A stretch of 64,000 bases of DNA, taken from Wuchereria bancrofti (Eukaryota > Nematoda > Chromadorea > Rhabditida > Onchocercidae). Of the stretch, positions 1-11,404 are shown one piece after another. How positions within the stretch are numbered: the stretch's first letter is position 1; each line of letters starts with the position of its first letter. The stretch is from the NCBI GenBank assembly GCA_005281725.1, contig SSBO01000007.1:4870031-4934030 (forward strand). The letters are read 5' to 3'. The notes below the pieces were generated by a model. That model did no database searches. It saw only the letters and a program-made list of their open reading frames with translations, and had not been told where the DNA came from. Made by a program: the position numbers and the translations under genes.

Positions 1-1035
1 AAGCAATGTTATGATGAAATGTTACGATAAAATAATTTTGAGCACAACTTTTAATTACTTGAACAGTATTACTTATTTAAAAATACTTGTTTAGAAGATT
101 TAAGGGTCGAATGTTGAAGTTTTCATATTTGAAACCAGTTTTTGATTTGGAGTTCAAAACATCTATTAATTCAGATAGCCTAAAGTCTCCTGACAGAATT
201 TTGCTTTATTAATTTTGCCTTATCAGTATTTCGATTTTATTTTCATCAATGTTTTAATTTCGACAGGTATTGCAATCATCTATATGCCAGTCGAACAACC
301 TTTACACATGAAAAATTAGCATTTCTAAAGCTCATTCAGTCCCTTCTGATCCTTCCTGATCCTCCATTCAAATTCATATGTCTTACTAAAGAAAATGCCA
401 CGAATCCAAGATTTGCATTGAGCAATAAATGAACTAATATATTAAAGAGTTTTATGACTGAACTAATGGAACAGTTCCTATGTTTTATTCTTTACAACAA
501 TTGTTATTTTAGCAGACCAAAAAGAGAACTTCACATGATTTGAACCTGAGATGATGAGTTTCACATCAAAGCTGTGTCAAAAACCATATCGGACTTTTTA
601 CAGTAATTCGAGGTTGGTGACGTCGCTTAATGATGTGAAATTGAGTCTGTGCGGGGTTGGGACGTGTGGACGCAGAAGTTCTGTTGCGGTAGTCACTGAG
701 GACGAGGTTTTTCATTTTTTACAATAGGTTGATATTTTAGTAGCACTTTTCAGTGAAATTTCAATTTTAGTAAAATGCAGCGGTACGGATTCTACACAAT
801 TGGAATAATGACAAATCCCAACCCTCAGTTATATTATCTTTTTATCCTCAGCAAATTTCCCAACATTTTCGATTTTTAAAAAATAGGACATCCGTTATGT
901 TTAACTTAAGCGTCGTAGTAGTCTAGCTTACTTCTCCGGTTTATGTTAAAGGTCTGTACTGCAGAACTTTTGAAGTGATAATAGCATTTATGTTGTTGAC
1001 TTTTATAAAAGCATACTGAATAAAGACTATTCTAG
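1..1035. other. AT-rich upstream region, no gene recognised
   Basis: No open frame or family match was seen. The last 50 bases carry a TATA-like TTTATAAAAG at 1002-1011, and a TTCTAG acceptor-like string ends directly at the SDF2 start codon (1035). This could be a spliced-leader acceptor or a short leader. A slightly more GC-rich patch lies at about 610-710, without a recognisable function. Confidence 0.3.
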
Positions 1036-2271
1036 ATGTTTTCGGATCTCTTGGTATTTCTGGCATTGTGTTTTGTAGCTGTAAGTACATTTCAAATTAA
1101 TGATGGATTAGTAACGTGTGGATCAGTCATTAAGTTAAAGAATAACGAAGAAGGTAAGAAGGAAAATTCGATCAAATTTTACAAAATATTAGACTGAAAA
1201 ATAATCTAGATTCTTTATTAGTTCTCTTCATTTTGCCCAAAAACGCATCCATCTGTATACCGCAAAAATGTTATCGTTATTATTTGGCTGTAACAATTTT
1301 CAATATTCATTATTCAGGTGTTCGTCTGCATTCGCATGACATAAAATATGGATCTGGTAGTGGTCAACAATCTGTAACTGCTGTACAAGATGGCGATGAC
1401 GTGAATTCTCACTGGCAAATCCTTTCCGGTGAGTTTTATTTATTTATATTCTGTATATGCGTCTCGTATTTTGATTTAATAACATCTACACAACATAATC
1501 ATTTTTTTTTTTTTTTCATTGTTCTGGTTCAGCAATCAAAGGAACTTGCAAACGAGGAGAACCAGTGAAATGTGGCAGTAAAATACGTTTAAAACATTTG
1601 ACGACTGGTTGCTATCTTCACAGCCACTTATTCGCTGCACCAATAACAAAAGAGGACCAGGTGCTTATTATATTTGCGAGCCATCTTATCAACTCATCAT
1701 GTATACAAAAATTCCGTAAAAGGGAATAGTAATTGAACTTTTTATTCTCCTAAAGGTCTTCATTTATCTTTGTTTTCGAGCTGCTTTTACTATGAAAATA
1801 TTTGAATGAAGTGATTTTAGAAGTAAAGTAATTTTTTTGAAGGAAGTGTCTTGCTTTGGGAACAATGAAAGTGATTCTGGTGATCACTGGATTGTCGTGT
1901 GTAGTAATAATGCATGGCTTACGAAGGATGCTGTAAAGCTGAAGCATGAAGATACTGGTTCGTTTTGAACATTTCCACTTTTATGTAAATGTTCGGTCCT
2001 TGAAACAAACAAACTGAAGATTCACATGGCCTCATACGTAGTAAGTTTTTATGGAATCTATGTAACATATTTTGAATCTTATCCGCTGTTTAGTATATTT
2101 ACTTATTTCTTATGGATTGTTATTTCAGACAAGTTTTTGGCAATAAGTGGTAAACAGTATGGGAGACCTATAAATGGGCAGTATGAGGTGGTGGCAATTT
2201 CTACGTCAAAAAATGCGGCTTTATGGAAAACGGCTGAAGGTATTTTTATGGTAGGTTCAGACATTCCATGA
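1036..2271 (+). CDS. SDF2-like MIR-domain ER protein
   Basis: Five exons: 1036-1153, 1318-1428, 1533-1660, 1843-1957, 2129-2271 (204 aa). It begins with a hydrophobic signal peptide (MFSDLLVFLALCFVAVSTF). The SDF2 family hallmarks follow: GLVTCGSVIKLKN, VRLHSHDIKYGSGSGQQSVT, CKRGEPVKCGSKIRLKH, LHSHLFAAP and QYGRPINGQ, then LWKTAEGIFM near the end. Together these form the usual three MIR repeats over almost the whole mature chain. SDF2 proteins act in the ER lumen with Hsp40/BiP chaperones and glycoprotein quality control. All splice phases agree. Oddity: the frame ends GIFMVGSDIP with no HDEL-like tail. A GTAGGT donor-like string sits right after GIFM, so a missing last exon is possible, but I found no suitable one downstream. 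Confidence 0.9.
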
Positions 2272-3712
2272 TGGGACGCAGTTAAAGTTTTTGCGTCGAT
2301 TAAATAATATGGAAGACTTAATATTTCATTTTTTGGTCAATGATATGTTTACCAACGACGTACGCGTAATTTATTCAAAATAATTGTATATCGTAATTAT
2401 ATCGGGGAGTCGCTTTCCATGTGTGTGGATAGTATGTTAGGCCTCACTGACAAAATTTGACAATTTATAACTTCGGCATTTCAAAAAAGCGAAAAAAAAA
2501 CAGTATTCTTTTACACCGATTTAACTGTTTTTTTTTGGAAATGCGTATTATAGTGGGATTTGCCAAAATTTTATCATCTGTGTATTAATTTTTATCACTT
2601 TTTGCTGTTATTTCACCTCGCCATAAGAACTGCAATTTTAAAATATTTTTTAATAGCACATTTTATGACATCGAGAAAGTTAGCTTGACACACATGAGCT
2701 TTTGTAAGATAATCGTTCACAAATATTCAAGTAAACTGCATGATTTGTTTAAAAATGTTGCAACAGCTATTGAAATTTTATTGTGGATTGTGTTTTTTTA
2801 GAAATTGATTACAATATTGCCTTGCAATTTTTGCAGCATTTCAATAATTTTATGATATGAAGAAATTTTTTCAGTAATCCATTTGAAAAGTTTGGGAAAA
2901 ATTGTTATTAGTCACAAACTAAAATCGTATTGCCAGAGGATTTGTGATATTTCTTTTAGTTTTTCCATTTTTTTTTAGAGTTAAGGATTGTCCATATTGC
3001 ACTGTTTACTTTGACCTATGAGGCGATGGATTGTTGACGGCGTGCTCATGAAAGTTTTATTGTATGTAATTCTTTTTTTATTTGGTGTGAGAAATAATTC
3101 CTACATGAGAAAAATAAGTCCTACATATTTCAATGCATGATTAGCTTTAATCATCCGTGTTTAAGCCGCCAAATAAATGTTCTGTAGAATATAGAACATT
3201 CTGGATGTGAAACGAATCGTTGTCCTATGTTTCTTATTGATTAATTTTTCTACAAAACACTAGTTGTGGTTTTTATTACGTTGTTTTCATGAATTTACGC
3301 GATGTAAGCAGTAATGTATCCAAACTGTTCTATTGTGCCAGTGTTGCCAATATCTAAACTCTTTTATTTGTTTATTTGTGTAAGGAATTGAAACGTTTTG
3401 AGCAATTTACATCATTTATAAATTAACTTGAATTAGGAACTTCTACAATCCAGGCATAATGAAAAATTTGAGAGATCGCTATAATAGCGAATTGTTGTCA
3501 CTGATTTTTGTTGCAAAATGTAATATGAGTGCTTTTGTTATGAAGTGTAAATAAACTTTCTATAAATGCTGTATTTGGAAGTATTAGGTTTTACTTTGAC
3601 ATACAAAATCTACTTGTCTCCACTATTAATTATACTTGCTATTAATTATAGGAATCATATTTAACTCCATTAACTTCGCTTATTGGATTAATTTTTTAGA
3701 AATTCCAGAACG
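2272..3712. other. Intergenic, AT-rich, SDF2 3' region
   Basis: No open frame, family match or RNA gene was seen. It holds the SDF2 3' UTR and the eIF3h promoter. Several T-rich runs end in AG, but none leads into a frame that continues either neighbour. A TTTTTTAG acceptor at 3692-3699 lies 13 bases before the eIF3h ATG and is a plausible spliced-leader site. Confidence 0.4.
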
Positions 3713-5870
3713 ATGTCAACTATTAGTGCAACAGTTGCTGGTCCAAGTATTGTGCAATTCGTGCAAATAGATAGCTTGGTATATTTCTTGTTTAGTATCT
3801 ACGTTTGTCTGATATATATGTTAAAATTTATAAGTCTCATTTTTTACTTAGGAGTTCTTTGCTGTTTTAGGAATTTAGAAAATACTCGAAAACTTTTAAA
3901 GCGCCACTTTATTGATATCTTATGCATACAATGAATTATAACTAATAAGCTCATGTAAGTATTTCAGGTTGTCATGAAAATCGTGAAGCATGTTGACTCA
4001 GAAATGTATGCAGGCCTAAACGAAGTAGCAGGTGAAGCATGCCAAGGCTTGCTGACTGGTAATCTTTTCTTATATATTTGTTATCTGTTAGCTGTAAATA
4101 ATTTTTCTAATCTTGCATTCTTAGTATATTACATATTAAGGTTTGGTGTCAATTGACGACCGTCGCTTGGAAATCACAAATTGTTTTCCGACAGCCAGAG
4201 CTGAGCCGATGCTTGATGGTGATGAAATAGCGCAAAACAATGCTTTCTATGAGGAGCAAAAGCAGGCGGAGATGTTGGATATGCTTCGAAAATTCAGGTT
4301 CCATCTTTCTATTCAGATTTTTTGAATTTCCATGAACTCAGTCATCTTAACGACACCATTTCTTGTTGCAGTAACTTAAATCTTGTGTAATTCATTTGCA
4401 GAGATATGAATATCGACTACGAGCTTGTTGGATTTTACCAAGCTCATCCGTTCGGTGCTTGTTTTGCTCAGGAAACAATCGATTCACTAATCGATTATCA
4501 AGCAAGCGTGCCAGATGGAGTTGTGCTTATTTATGGTAAAAAGTAGCATCTTTACTTAGCAATTCATTACTTAAAAATTCTACAGGAGAATTGAGTTAAA
4601 AGTGGATTAATTTCTTTAAAAGAATATTGCAGACCCTGTGAAAACTCGCCAAGGACAGCTGAATATACGAGCTTATCGTTTATCAACAAAAGCTTTAGAA
4701 ATGAGTTTAGATGGTGATTGGTCACCAGAGAGGTAAACTCCTTATGGTTGCCTACAGTTATTATGCATTAATATTTGTATACGATATTGCGGATAAAAGA
4801 TTATTTTTATCTCCGTACTACAGATATTGAAGTACGGATAAAAAAATCAGTTTCTTGTTTTTAACTTCGGAGTTCATTTTCGTGATTTTTTCAGTACGAG
4901 AACAACTGGTTTGACATATGAGAATATGCTTGAAGAATTACCTGTAGTCATTAAAAATAGTCATCTGGTGAATGTGATGTTAGCTGAGTTAGCTTTGGAA
5001 GGTGGTTGTGCAATTCAGCGGTCATCCTCTCATCTCGAACTTGGAACTCGAAGGTTTTTTCCTAAGAAATGATTTCTCGTCATGAAATATTAGAACTTCA
5101 ACTTCTCTTCATCGTTAAATCTATTCTTTCAAGGCATGTTTTCAACTGTGTGCTTATTCCACGTGTTAGTTTTTCACAGGTCTCTGGAAAAATGTCTTCG
5201 TTCTTTAATGAGCGATGTTGATGATCTCAATAGAACAGTTATGGCATATACGAAATACGTGGCGGATAAGCAGCGCTACGATTTAACTATTTACAATGCT
5301 ATGCAGAAAAGGGTTACTGGCTTCATATTTGTGTGTGATTTGTTTAATGCTTGTCTAAGTAGCTTTTTTGCCATAATCTTCTTATCTTCAGTTAGTCCTT
5401 TTTTACAGCAAGCGGAAAATGAGCAACGAGAAGCTCGTGGTGAACCTCCACTATCGTTTGATGATATAAAAAAGATGAAGCCACCCCAGTTAACAACCAA
5501 GTGTGGAATGCTGGAAAGTTTTTTGTGTTCATCGGATGCTAGAGCTCATTCCGACTATGCTGCAGAGGCTTGTTTACACCATTTTTTTTTTTTTATTTTG
5601 CATTTGTTTTTTCGAGCAGGTAAGAACAAAGAGCATTACAAGAGATAATATCTTCGATTTCGTATTTCGTATTCGTGTTTTATGTGGTAATATTATTTAG
5701 AGTAGTTTGTTTCATGTTTCATTATTTACTTACTTTCTGGATTATAATTACAAGATTTGAAAATTTTGTAGGTTACTAGTGAAAATATTGCAAAATTATT
5801 TTTGGCAGAAGCAGTGGTCGATTCACATGGTTCAAGAGACCGTGGTGGGGCAGCAGCATCTGTGCGATGA
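3713..5870 (+). CDS. eif3h: Eukaryotic translation initiation factor 3 subunit H
   Basis: Nine exons: 3713-3778, 3968-4058, 4141-4297, 4402-4535, 4633-4732, 4895-5053, 5180-5312, 5409-5567, 5772-5870 (365 aa; human eIF3h is about 350). The MPN domain starts at VQIDSLVVMKIVKH and runs through DDRRLEITNCFP, GFYQAHPFGACF and VVLIYDPVKTRQG. The complete JAMM metal site is not there, as in eIF3h generally, so it should be structural. The C-terminal helices end with ENIAKLFLAEAV, close to the human ENLGKLF-type end. eIF3h is a non-core eIF3 subunit in 43S complex assembly. Odd point: joining exon 8 to exon 9 in frame needs a GC donor (GAG|GCTTGTTT at 5568). The canonical GT four bases later breaks the conserved tail. 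Confidence 0.9.
4800..4853. repeat. Imperfect hairpin in eIF3h intron 5
   Basis: TTTTATCTCCGTACT is followed about 11 bases later by AGTACGGATAAAA, an imperfect inverted repeat in an intron. It has no assigned function. Confidence 0.35.
5568..5771 (+). other. Putative GC-AG intron in eIF3h
   Basis: The donor would be GAG|GCTTGTTT and the acceptor TTTTGTAG before 5772. Both exons keep phase 0 only with this donor. Inside the intron a T-tract followed by GAGCAG and GTAAGAAC (5580-5628) imitates both an acceptor and a donor, so an extra or alternative exon ending at 5648 cannot be excluded. Confidence 0.5.
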
Positions 5871-7264
5871 AGTGTAATGTGATTTTATTCCATCAATTTT
5901 AATTGATCTTGAGTTATATTAATATTAATGGTGAAATGAAATTCATTAAAGGTTTCAAAAAGCCTCTTTGATCTTTTCGACAATTTTCGACTTGTTCAAA
6001 CTCACGCTCAGGCTTGACGTCCTCGTCCTATTAAATAATTGCATAAGTATAGCAAAAAGATGTTTGCGTAATCTTCTGGCTATACTTATGCTTGTTACCT
6101 GAAAAAAATATATTTATAACCTGAAGAGTTGCATCTGCTTCATAGCTGATTTTGTAACGGGATCTCATCCTAGTCTTTTTAACTAGACTAACATTTGGAC
6201 TCTTAACATAAGGAGTTTTAACCCCAACAATTCATGCCACTCTGTTAGAGGTATATTAAACTAGAATTTTTTGAATTGTTTCAAAGGTCTGTAAGATTAC
6301 ATCAGTGTATTTCAGAAACTTTAATTCCATATATTACAGGATATGTGTTTAGGGAAAAACATTTGTGACTGCAGTTGCTTGACAAAGGTTGCCACGTTTG
6401 TTGAGTGAAAACTGGTAATCTATTTTGGTTGATTGGTTTAAGTAATTCATCATATTGATAGCTTTTCCAAGCTTCCAACTCTTGTCGTCCGCATTCTGAA
6501 GGTGTCAAATCATGTATGTAGTGTTTCGAGAAACCAGGCACGAAACTTTCTAAATGTGGTAGTTTTCTTTTTTATCCTGAATACAGAAGTTTCTTACGTT
6601 TATTTGAAAATGCTGTTGTGATTCCTGTGGCTTTCCAAAACTGCTACCTTTTCCATTACAACCGACGAACAGAAAGATATTTTTGAATCGCTGCTATCGA
6701 GTTCTTTACGTGTTGGCACTGCAGCACTGATTTTTAACAAATAGCGAGTGTAAATATAAATTGTAGGTGCATATGTTATAAATTGTAGGTGCAAATTCTT
6801 TCCGACTTATCTTTTCTCAGCATTCTGCAAAATCCTAAGTACTATTATATGCCAATATGGGAGGTAAGGTTTTTGAGACATTTTTGTTTGTTCCCCCAAA
6901 ACTTTGCCATTTGCTATGAATAAAACATTTGTCGCATGATGTGTTTTTGAGTCTTTGTGGAATGGTTGACGAATATGATTTTTGCATGTGCATTTTAAAA
7001 AGTTTTCAAAATTTCCGAGTAGGAATTACACTCCAAAATTTCGGCATGAAAAAGGAAAGGCTGAATGCTGTTTGCTGCTAATTGATGAGAATACTCACAA
7101 TTGTATCCTAGCCTATATTTTACTTATCCCACTTTAATATAGCTTTGGAAGCAATTGGTTACATTGGCGGCTTTTGTCAGGAGTTCAATGATTTGTGCGG
7201 TGTTGAATTGAAGGGTCCTATTTTCCTAAATTGATAAACGGAAGAGGTTAAGTAGAAACGTATT
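5871..7264. other. Intergenic and possible phosphatase C-terminal remnants
   Basis: No intact gene was seen. A minus-strand open stretch at 6302-6541 reads LTPSECG and later TWQPLSSNCSHK. This weakly resembles the GLPPRECG and WELVNPP...THG segments at the C-terminus of UBASH3 phosphatases and lies in the right order. It may be a remnant of the broken gene described at 7265-10413, but the similarity is too weak to name. Confidence 0.25.
6755..6793. repeat. Short tandem duplication (17 nt, 22-nt spacing)
   Basis: TATAAATTGTAGGTGCA occurs at 6755-6771 and again at 6777-6793. It is a local duplication with no coding context. Confidence 0.7.
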
Positions 7265-10200
7265 TAAAAAGTCGATACTGCGCTCGAAATAGCTAACAAT
7301 ACTTTCTGACTAACTACCGGATGTAATTCATTCCCATGAAATGACTCGTAGTTTGTGTCTACAAATAAATTTGACAGAATCTGCTCTTTGCTCATCCACT
7401 TTGGCGGCTGTAACATAATACATATTGAACATTAAATGACTGACTTAAGCTGGATCACTGGATGAGAGGAACTTTTTGTTCTACTGAGAGTACCAGAAAT
7501 TTCATTACTTCATCCAAGAACTTTCAAGATCATGTGATGATTTTGAGATAGAGTTTTTCTGAGATTCTGAGATAAAAAAAGCTTTATCTCTCCGCTTCTC
7601 CAAACTTATTGGTCTTATAACGACTACATCTTTCCCAATTTTTTTAAAGAAAAGTGATATATTAAAGCTTCCATTATTCATCAATATCCATCATAAATGC
7701 TATAAAGCATTACTTATATTTCATACCAAGATCACAAATTTTGACCTCAATTTTTTTTAACGTTTCCAAAAATTTTCATTTATTTATCATATTTCTTTTT
7801 ATTCATTTAAATTAGTACAAAATGTGAAGCAGGTAAAAGTTCAACATCAGGTATTCTCGACATCATCACCACAATAACCAGATGACAATCGTGTTGATAG
7901 AAGAGAGAAAAAATGAACGCTCATTAGAGTTATTAGACTCATTAGAATTACCCATATTTTATACCATCCAAGCCATTCAAATAAACTATTTTCAACTTTA
8001 ATTCTCGTTTCAGGCAGCAAAAATTTAGTGAATTGATTAGCCGTTTAACGATATACAAACCACTTATTGTCCTCGGTTACATCTGACCTCAACTTTTACC
8101 GCAAATCAAACCTTAAAGCTGGCGATGAATAAATAGAACCGATTTGATGATTTTCAGCGATTTCCTGTGCAACAATCTGTGCTATAAACTCTCCAATTTG
8201 AGTGATTGGTGTGTCGTTGTCAAAGTCTTCTAAATTTGGTCTTCGAATGGACAAATGTTGTGTTCGATTCAGATTGTACCGTGAATATTTCCCAATCAAA
8301 TTTGTTAATTGTAACCATCCAGCGAATACCTTCATTGCTTTTCAGTTCGTATTACCTTCACAAATACAATTTTTATACCATTGAGGCAGTTAAGGAAATT
8401 ATGATGTTTAGATCAATATATAAGTTTTAGAAATGTAGAAGTAAATAGGATCGACTATAATGATCTTATGATATTTAATCAGATTATGATCGAGACCCAG
8501 ATACAGTCTTTGATAACTATAAGTTAGATATGAAATTAAATAACTTGAAAAATATAGCTACTTAGCTAAAATTTATCTGGAAATTTGATTTCCAACTTAT
8601 GCACGAATTTTTTTTAACTAACACGGCGCCAAAATATTTGTGTATTTTGCCAAAATATACAAAAAATAATTTGAGGAAATTACTTTACGAATTGAGCAGC
8701 TGCAATATACGTGGTAGCAAAAACTGAATTATATTGACCACCAAATTACTTGAACGAATTTCGTTAAATTCGTTATCTAATTTTTTTGTTTGATATAGAA
8801 AATTTTTCCTACTTTCTTTCCTTGTTATTCCAACCCATAACCAAAATTGTTATTAGGTTAGCACTTATGGCTCATCTATATGACTTGACTATTGTCCATT
8901 TTGCCTTACGCGTAATTTATATTGTCTAGTCAACTACTTTCTTGTTTTGTGTGCATATAATTTCGGGCAATATGAACACTATATTTACATTTATCAGATC
9001 TTTCCATATGAGTTTAAGTCTTACTCAGATCATTTTTGACTTAATGAGAAAGCAAGAGAAGGCGTTAAAGCAAGACGAAAGACACTAAATATAAACCTCA
9101 AAAGGTACTAAATGAAAGATACTAAATACATCGAAGTATAAAAAAGTCTACAAGCCTTCTTTGTACTTCAAATAGTGTTTTAACAGAATTTATACTGCAG
9201 GAAACAATCTCGTTTCCTTATTCTCAGATTAGTCGTGCAACAACAGACGTAAGAAAGAAAGTGATGAATTTGGCGTGGCTCATGTCTAAAAGATTTGGCC
9301 AATGATAATGGCAAAAGCTGACAAATCATTTCAAATTTATACTACCACAATCACTGCATTCAGTCACTGCCAAGTATTTTTATCAAATTATTTCTTATTG
9401 TATCATAGTTCACACATTCACGTTTTCTTCACGTGTTTTATAGTTTGCATTATTTATAATAAACATTGCTTTCAACTGAAAACATCCAACCAACTTTGTT
9501 TGCAATACAAAGAATTATTTACAGTATCATGCATATGGTACATTAATTTTTGAATCATCGAAAGTCTATCAATAATGTATTTCAGAAATCAATAATCCCT
9601 TCTTTTAAAAATATTAAATGTATTACATTCCTAAGCAAATTTGCTAAAAAAATATCTCATAGTCTTTTTTGATTGGAAAAGAAAGCATTAATATCTTGGA
9701 AAAGGTTTTATCGAAAGAAATTACAATTTGAAATACAAAACGTATACATGCTACACCAATTGTAAAGACAAATTTAATAACTCTTTCTTACTGCTCTGCT
9801 TCCTTGCGAAACAAAGTAGGTTTCCTTCCTTGACAGTTCAGATCGTTGACTTCTTTGCCTTCGATACTGGTAGATTCTCGAATCTGTACTGGTTCCGTTC
9901 TGTGTACGTGTACTGTGGGAGTCTTCGTGAAATACTTTATTATTCAAACCTCAAACTTGGGTAATTAAACCACAGATTAACATTAAAAATTATACAACAT
10001 TACAATAACGAGCTGATACATAACACACGAATATAACTTAATTATAAAACATTTAAAGATGTAAGCAAGCTAGACACTTCCCAACCGAGCCATACCATTA
10101 CAAGATAGGATAAATGGCTTTGTAAGGAAGAAAATTGGGAGGGGTTTTTTGGATGCTACGGCTACAAAGTAGATTAAAATCACTTAAAACAATACTCTTT

Positions 10201-10413
10201 GTTCATTACATCATAGCTTCGCCATTGTGGCGAACCAATAAAATTTGCATTTGTTAATTAAAGTTTAACTTTTGGAATTAAAAATTTATCATTAACATTT
10301 TTACCAGAAAAGAGCAAAAAGTAACTCACGCAATCCATTCTTTCAGCATGTCGTATTAAAATCAAACACTTTCGTCCCGCTGTCTTTATTGGTGTTATTT
10401 TCAAAACAATGAA
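7265..10413 (-). pseudogene. Broken UBASH3/Sts-like histidine phosphatase (PGM domain)
   Basis: Minus-strand pieces in order: 10413-10330 (CLILIRHAERMDC, the RHGER phosphohistidine motif as RHAER); 8327-8114 (GWLQLTNLIGKYSRYNLN, FDNDTPITQIG, YSSPALR); about 8055-7952 (TANQFTKFLLPETRIKVEN, FEWLGWYKIW); 7407-7265 (PPKWMSKEQILSNLFVDTNY, then SESIVSYFERS). These match the histidine-phosphatase domain of UBASH3A/B in the same order. Splice phases fit for the joins VFAGW and IW|PPKW. Two lesions are visible: an in-frame TAA with extra bases where CVQTA should be (8045-8047), and a one-base frame change between ELHPVV and SESIVSYF (about 7315). The second catalytic His segment, and the UBA and SH3 parts, were not found. 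It could also be a live gene with assembly errors. Confidence 0.6.
8428..9782. other. AT-rich stretch, intron of the broken phosphatase
   Basis: This lies between the catalytic-motif exon and the next exon of the minus-strand phosphatase remnant. Only short frames occur on either strand, none recognised. The open stretches at 8202-8430 (+) are shadows of the minus-strand exon. Confidence 0.35.
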
Positions 10414-11403
10414 CTCGTTATTTTTGAATTATTATCATTGCAAACGTCATAATAACTTCAAAAGCATCTTTTCCTAATTCACTATTTCTATCTACAGAAA
10501 TGACGTCTGTTTACAGATCTCAAACCAGAGAGAGTTCTATTAAATTACAAGTCACTGTTGGCTGTACCGTTATCATATGAGAGTTATTCCTTAGATTTAC
10601 ATAAAAGATCTTTTTCTTTTATGTCTTCTATGCCTCACTTGAAGTATTTTTGGATCTGCAAAATTGTTTCGGCTAGATACTTCGTTAATGCAATGAAAAT
10701 CAGCTGGAAAACTTGTAAGTACTACTCGAAAGCAATCCAAATTTACTTTCAAAATTTTGCCTTATGTGTTGTAAACGAGATTTACTCGGTCACCTGTGTT
10801 TTACTTCTGAATAGCTTTTATGGCCACATCTATCGTAATCAGTTGTGAATTCTTCTTTGTTCTTACCTTTTTTCTGTATCTGTCATTTATTTATTTATCT
10901 GTTATCAACCCTGATTACACTATTCAGTCCTTTTGTTTAATTATTCTTCGTTGCATACCTTACATCTGTAATACTTTTCTTTTTGTTGTCATTGATTCTA
11001 GCATACTTTGATACAGCATTCACCAAATTACAAAGGGAAAGTAAAGAAAATTTTCTTTGACTGCGACATTTGAGCACCGAACAAATTTTATTAATCGCAT
11101 TAGTAAAGAAACATAAGCAATTGATTATTTCGCATCACTTTTGCTAAGATCAAAATTAGGAGTGTCAAAAAAAATTACTTGAAAACTTTCTGTCTAAAGA
11201 AAATTTTCCCCGCAAAGACCTAAAAGAAAGACAGATTAAACTCATTATATAATACAGTTAGTGAATTCCAAATTTCATTTGCTTCAGTCACTTTCCAACT
11301 AATTTGTTACAATTTCCACCAAAAGTGTGTATCATAAAATGACTAATGTCACACAAAAAAAGCAATTAAATAAAACCTTTTTCATTCATTCACATAATAT
11401 TTA
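9783..11403. repeat. Repeat block copy 1 of 3 (1.62 kb)
   Basis: It starts at CTTTCTTACTGCTCTGC and ends at ATAATATTTA, where an N (11404) replaces the microsatellite seen in the other copies. By eye it equals copy 3 throughout. It contains, on the minus strand, the RHAER catalytic exon (10330-10413) of the broken phosphatase. A minus-strand exon-like stretch at about 9790-9950 has two open frames but no recognised product. Confidence 0.9.
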
Positions 11404-11404
11404 N

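Noticed and set aside
5136..5648. 170-codon single frame including a poly-Phe run
   Set aside because: It is two eIF3h exons plus the introns between them read through. The poly-Phe is the T-tract of an intron.
8202..8430. Plus-strand frames of 60-74 codons
   Set aside because: They are antisense to the YSSPALR exon of the broken phosphatase.
10558..11011. 96- and 63-codon plus-strand frames, present three times (also 12165 and 14085)
   Set aside because: They repeat only because the block repeats. They show no domain or splice support and lie opposite minus-strand exon-like sequence.
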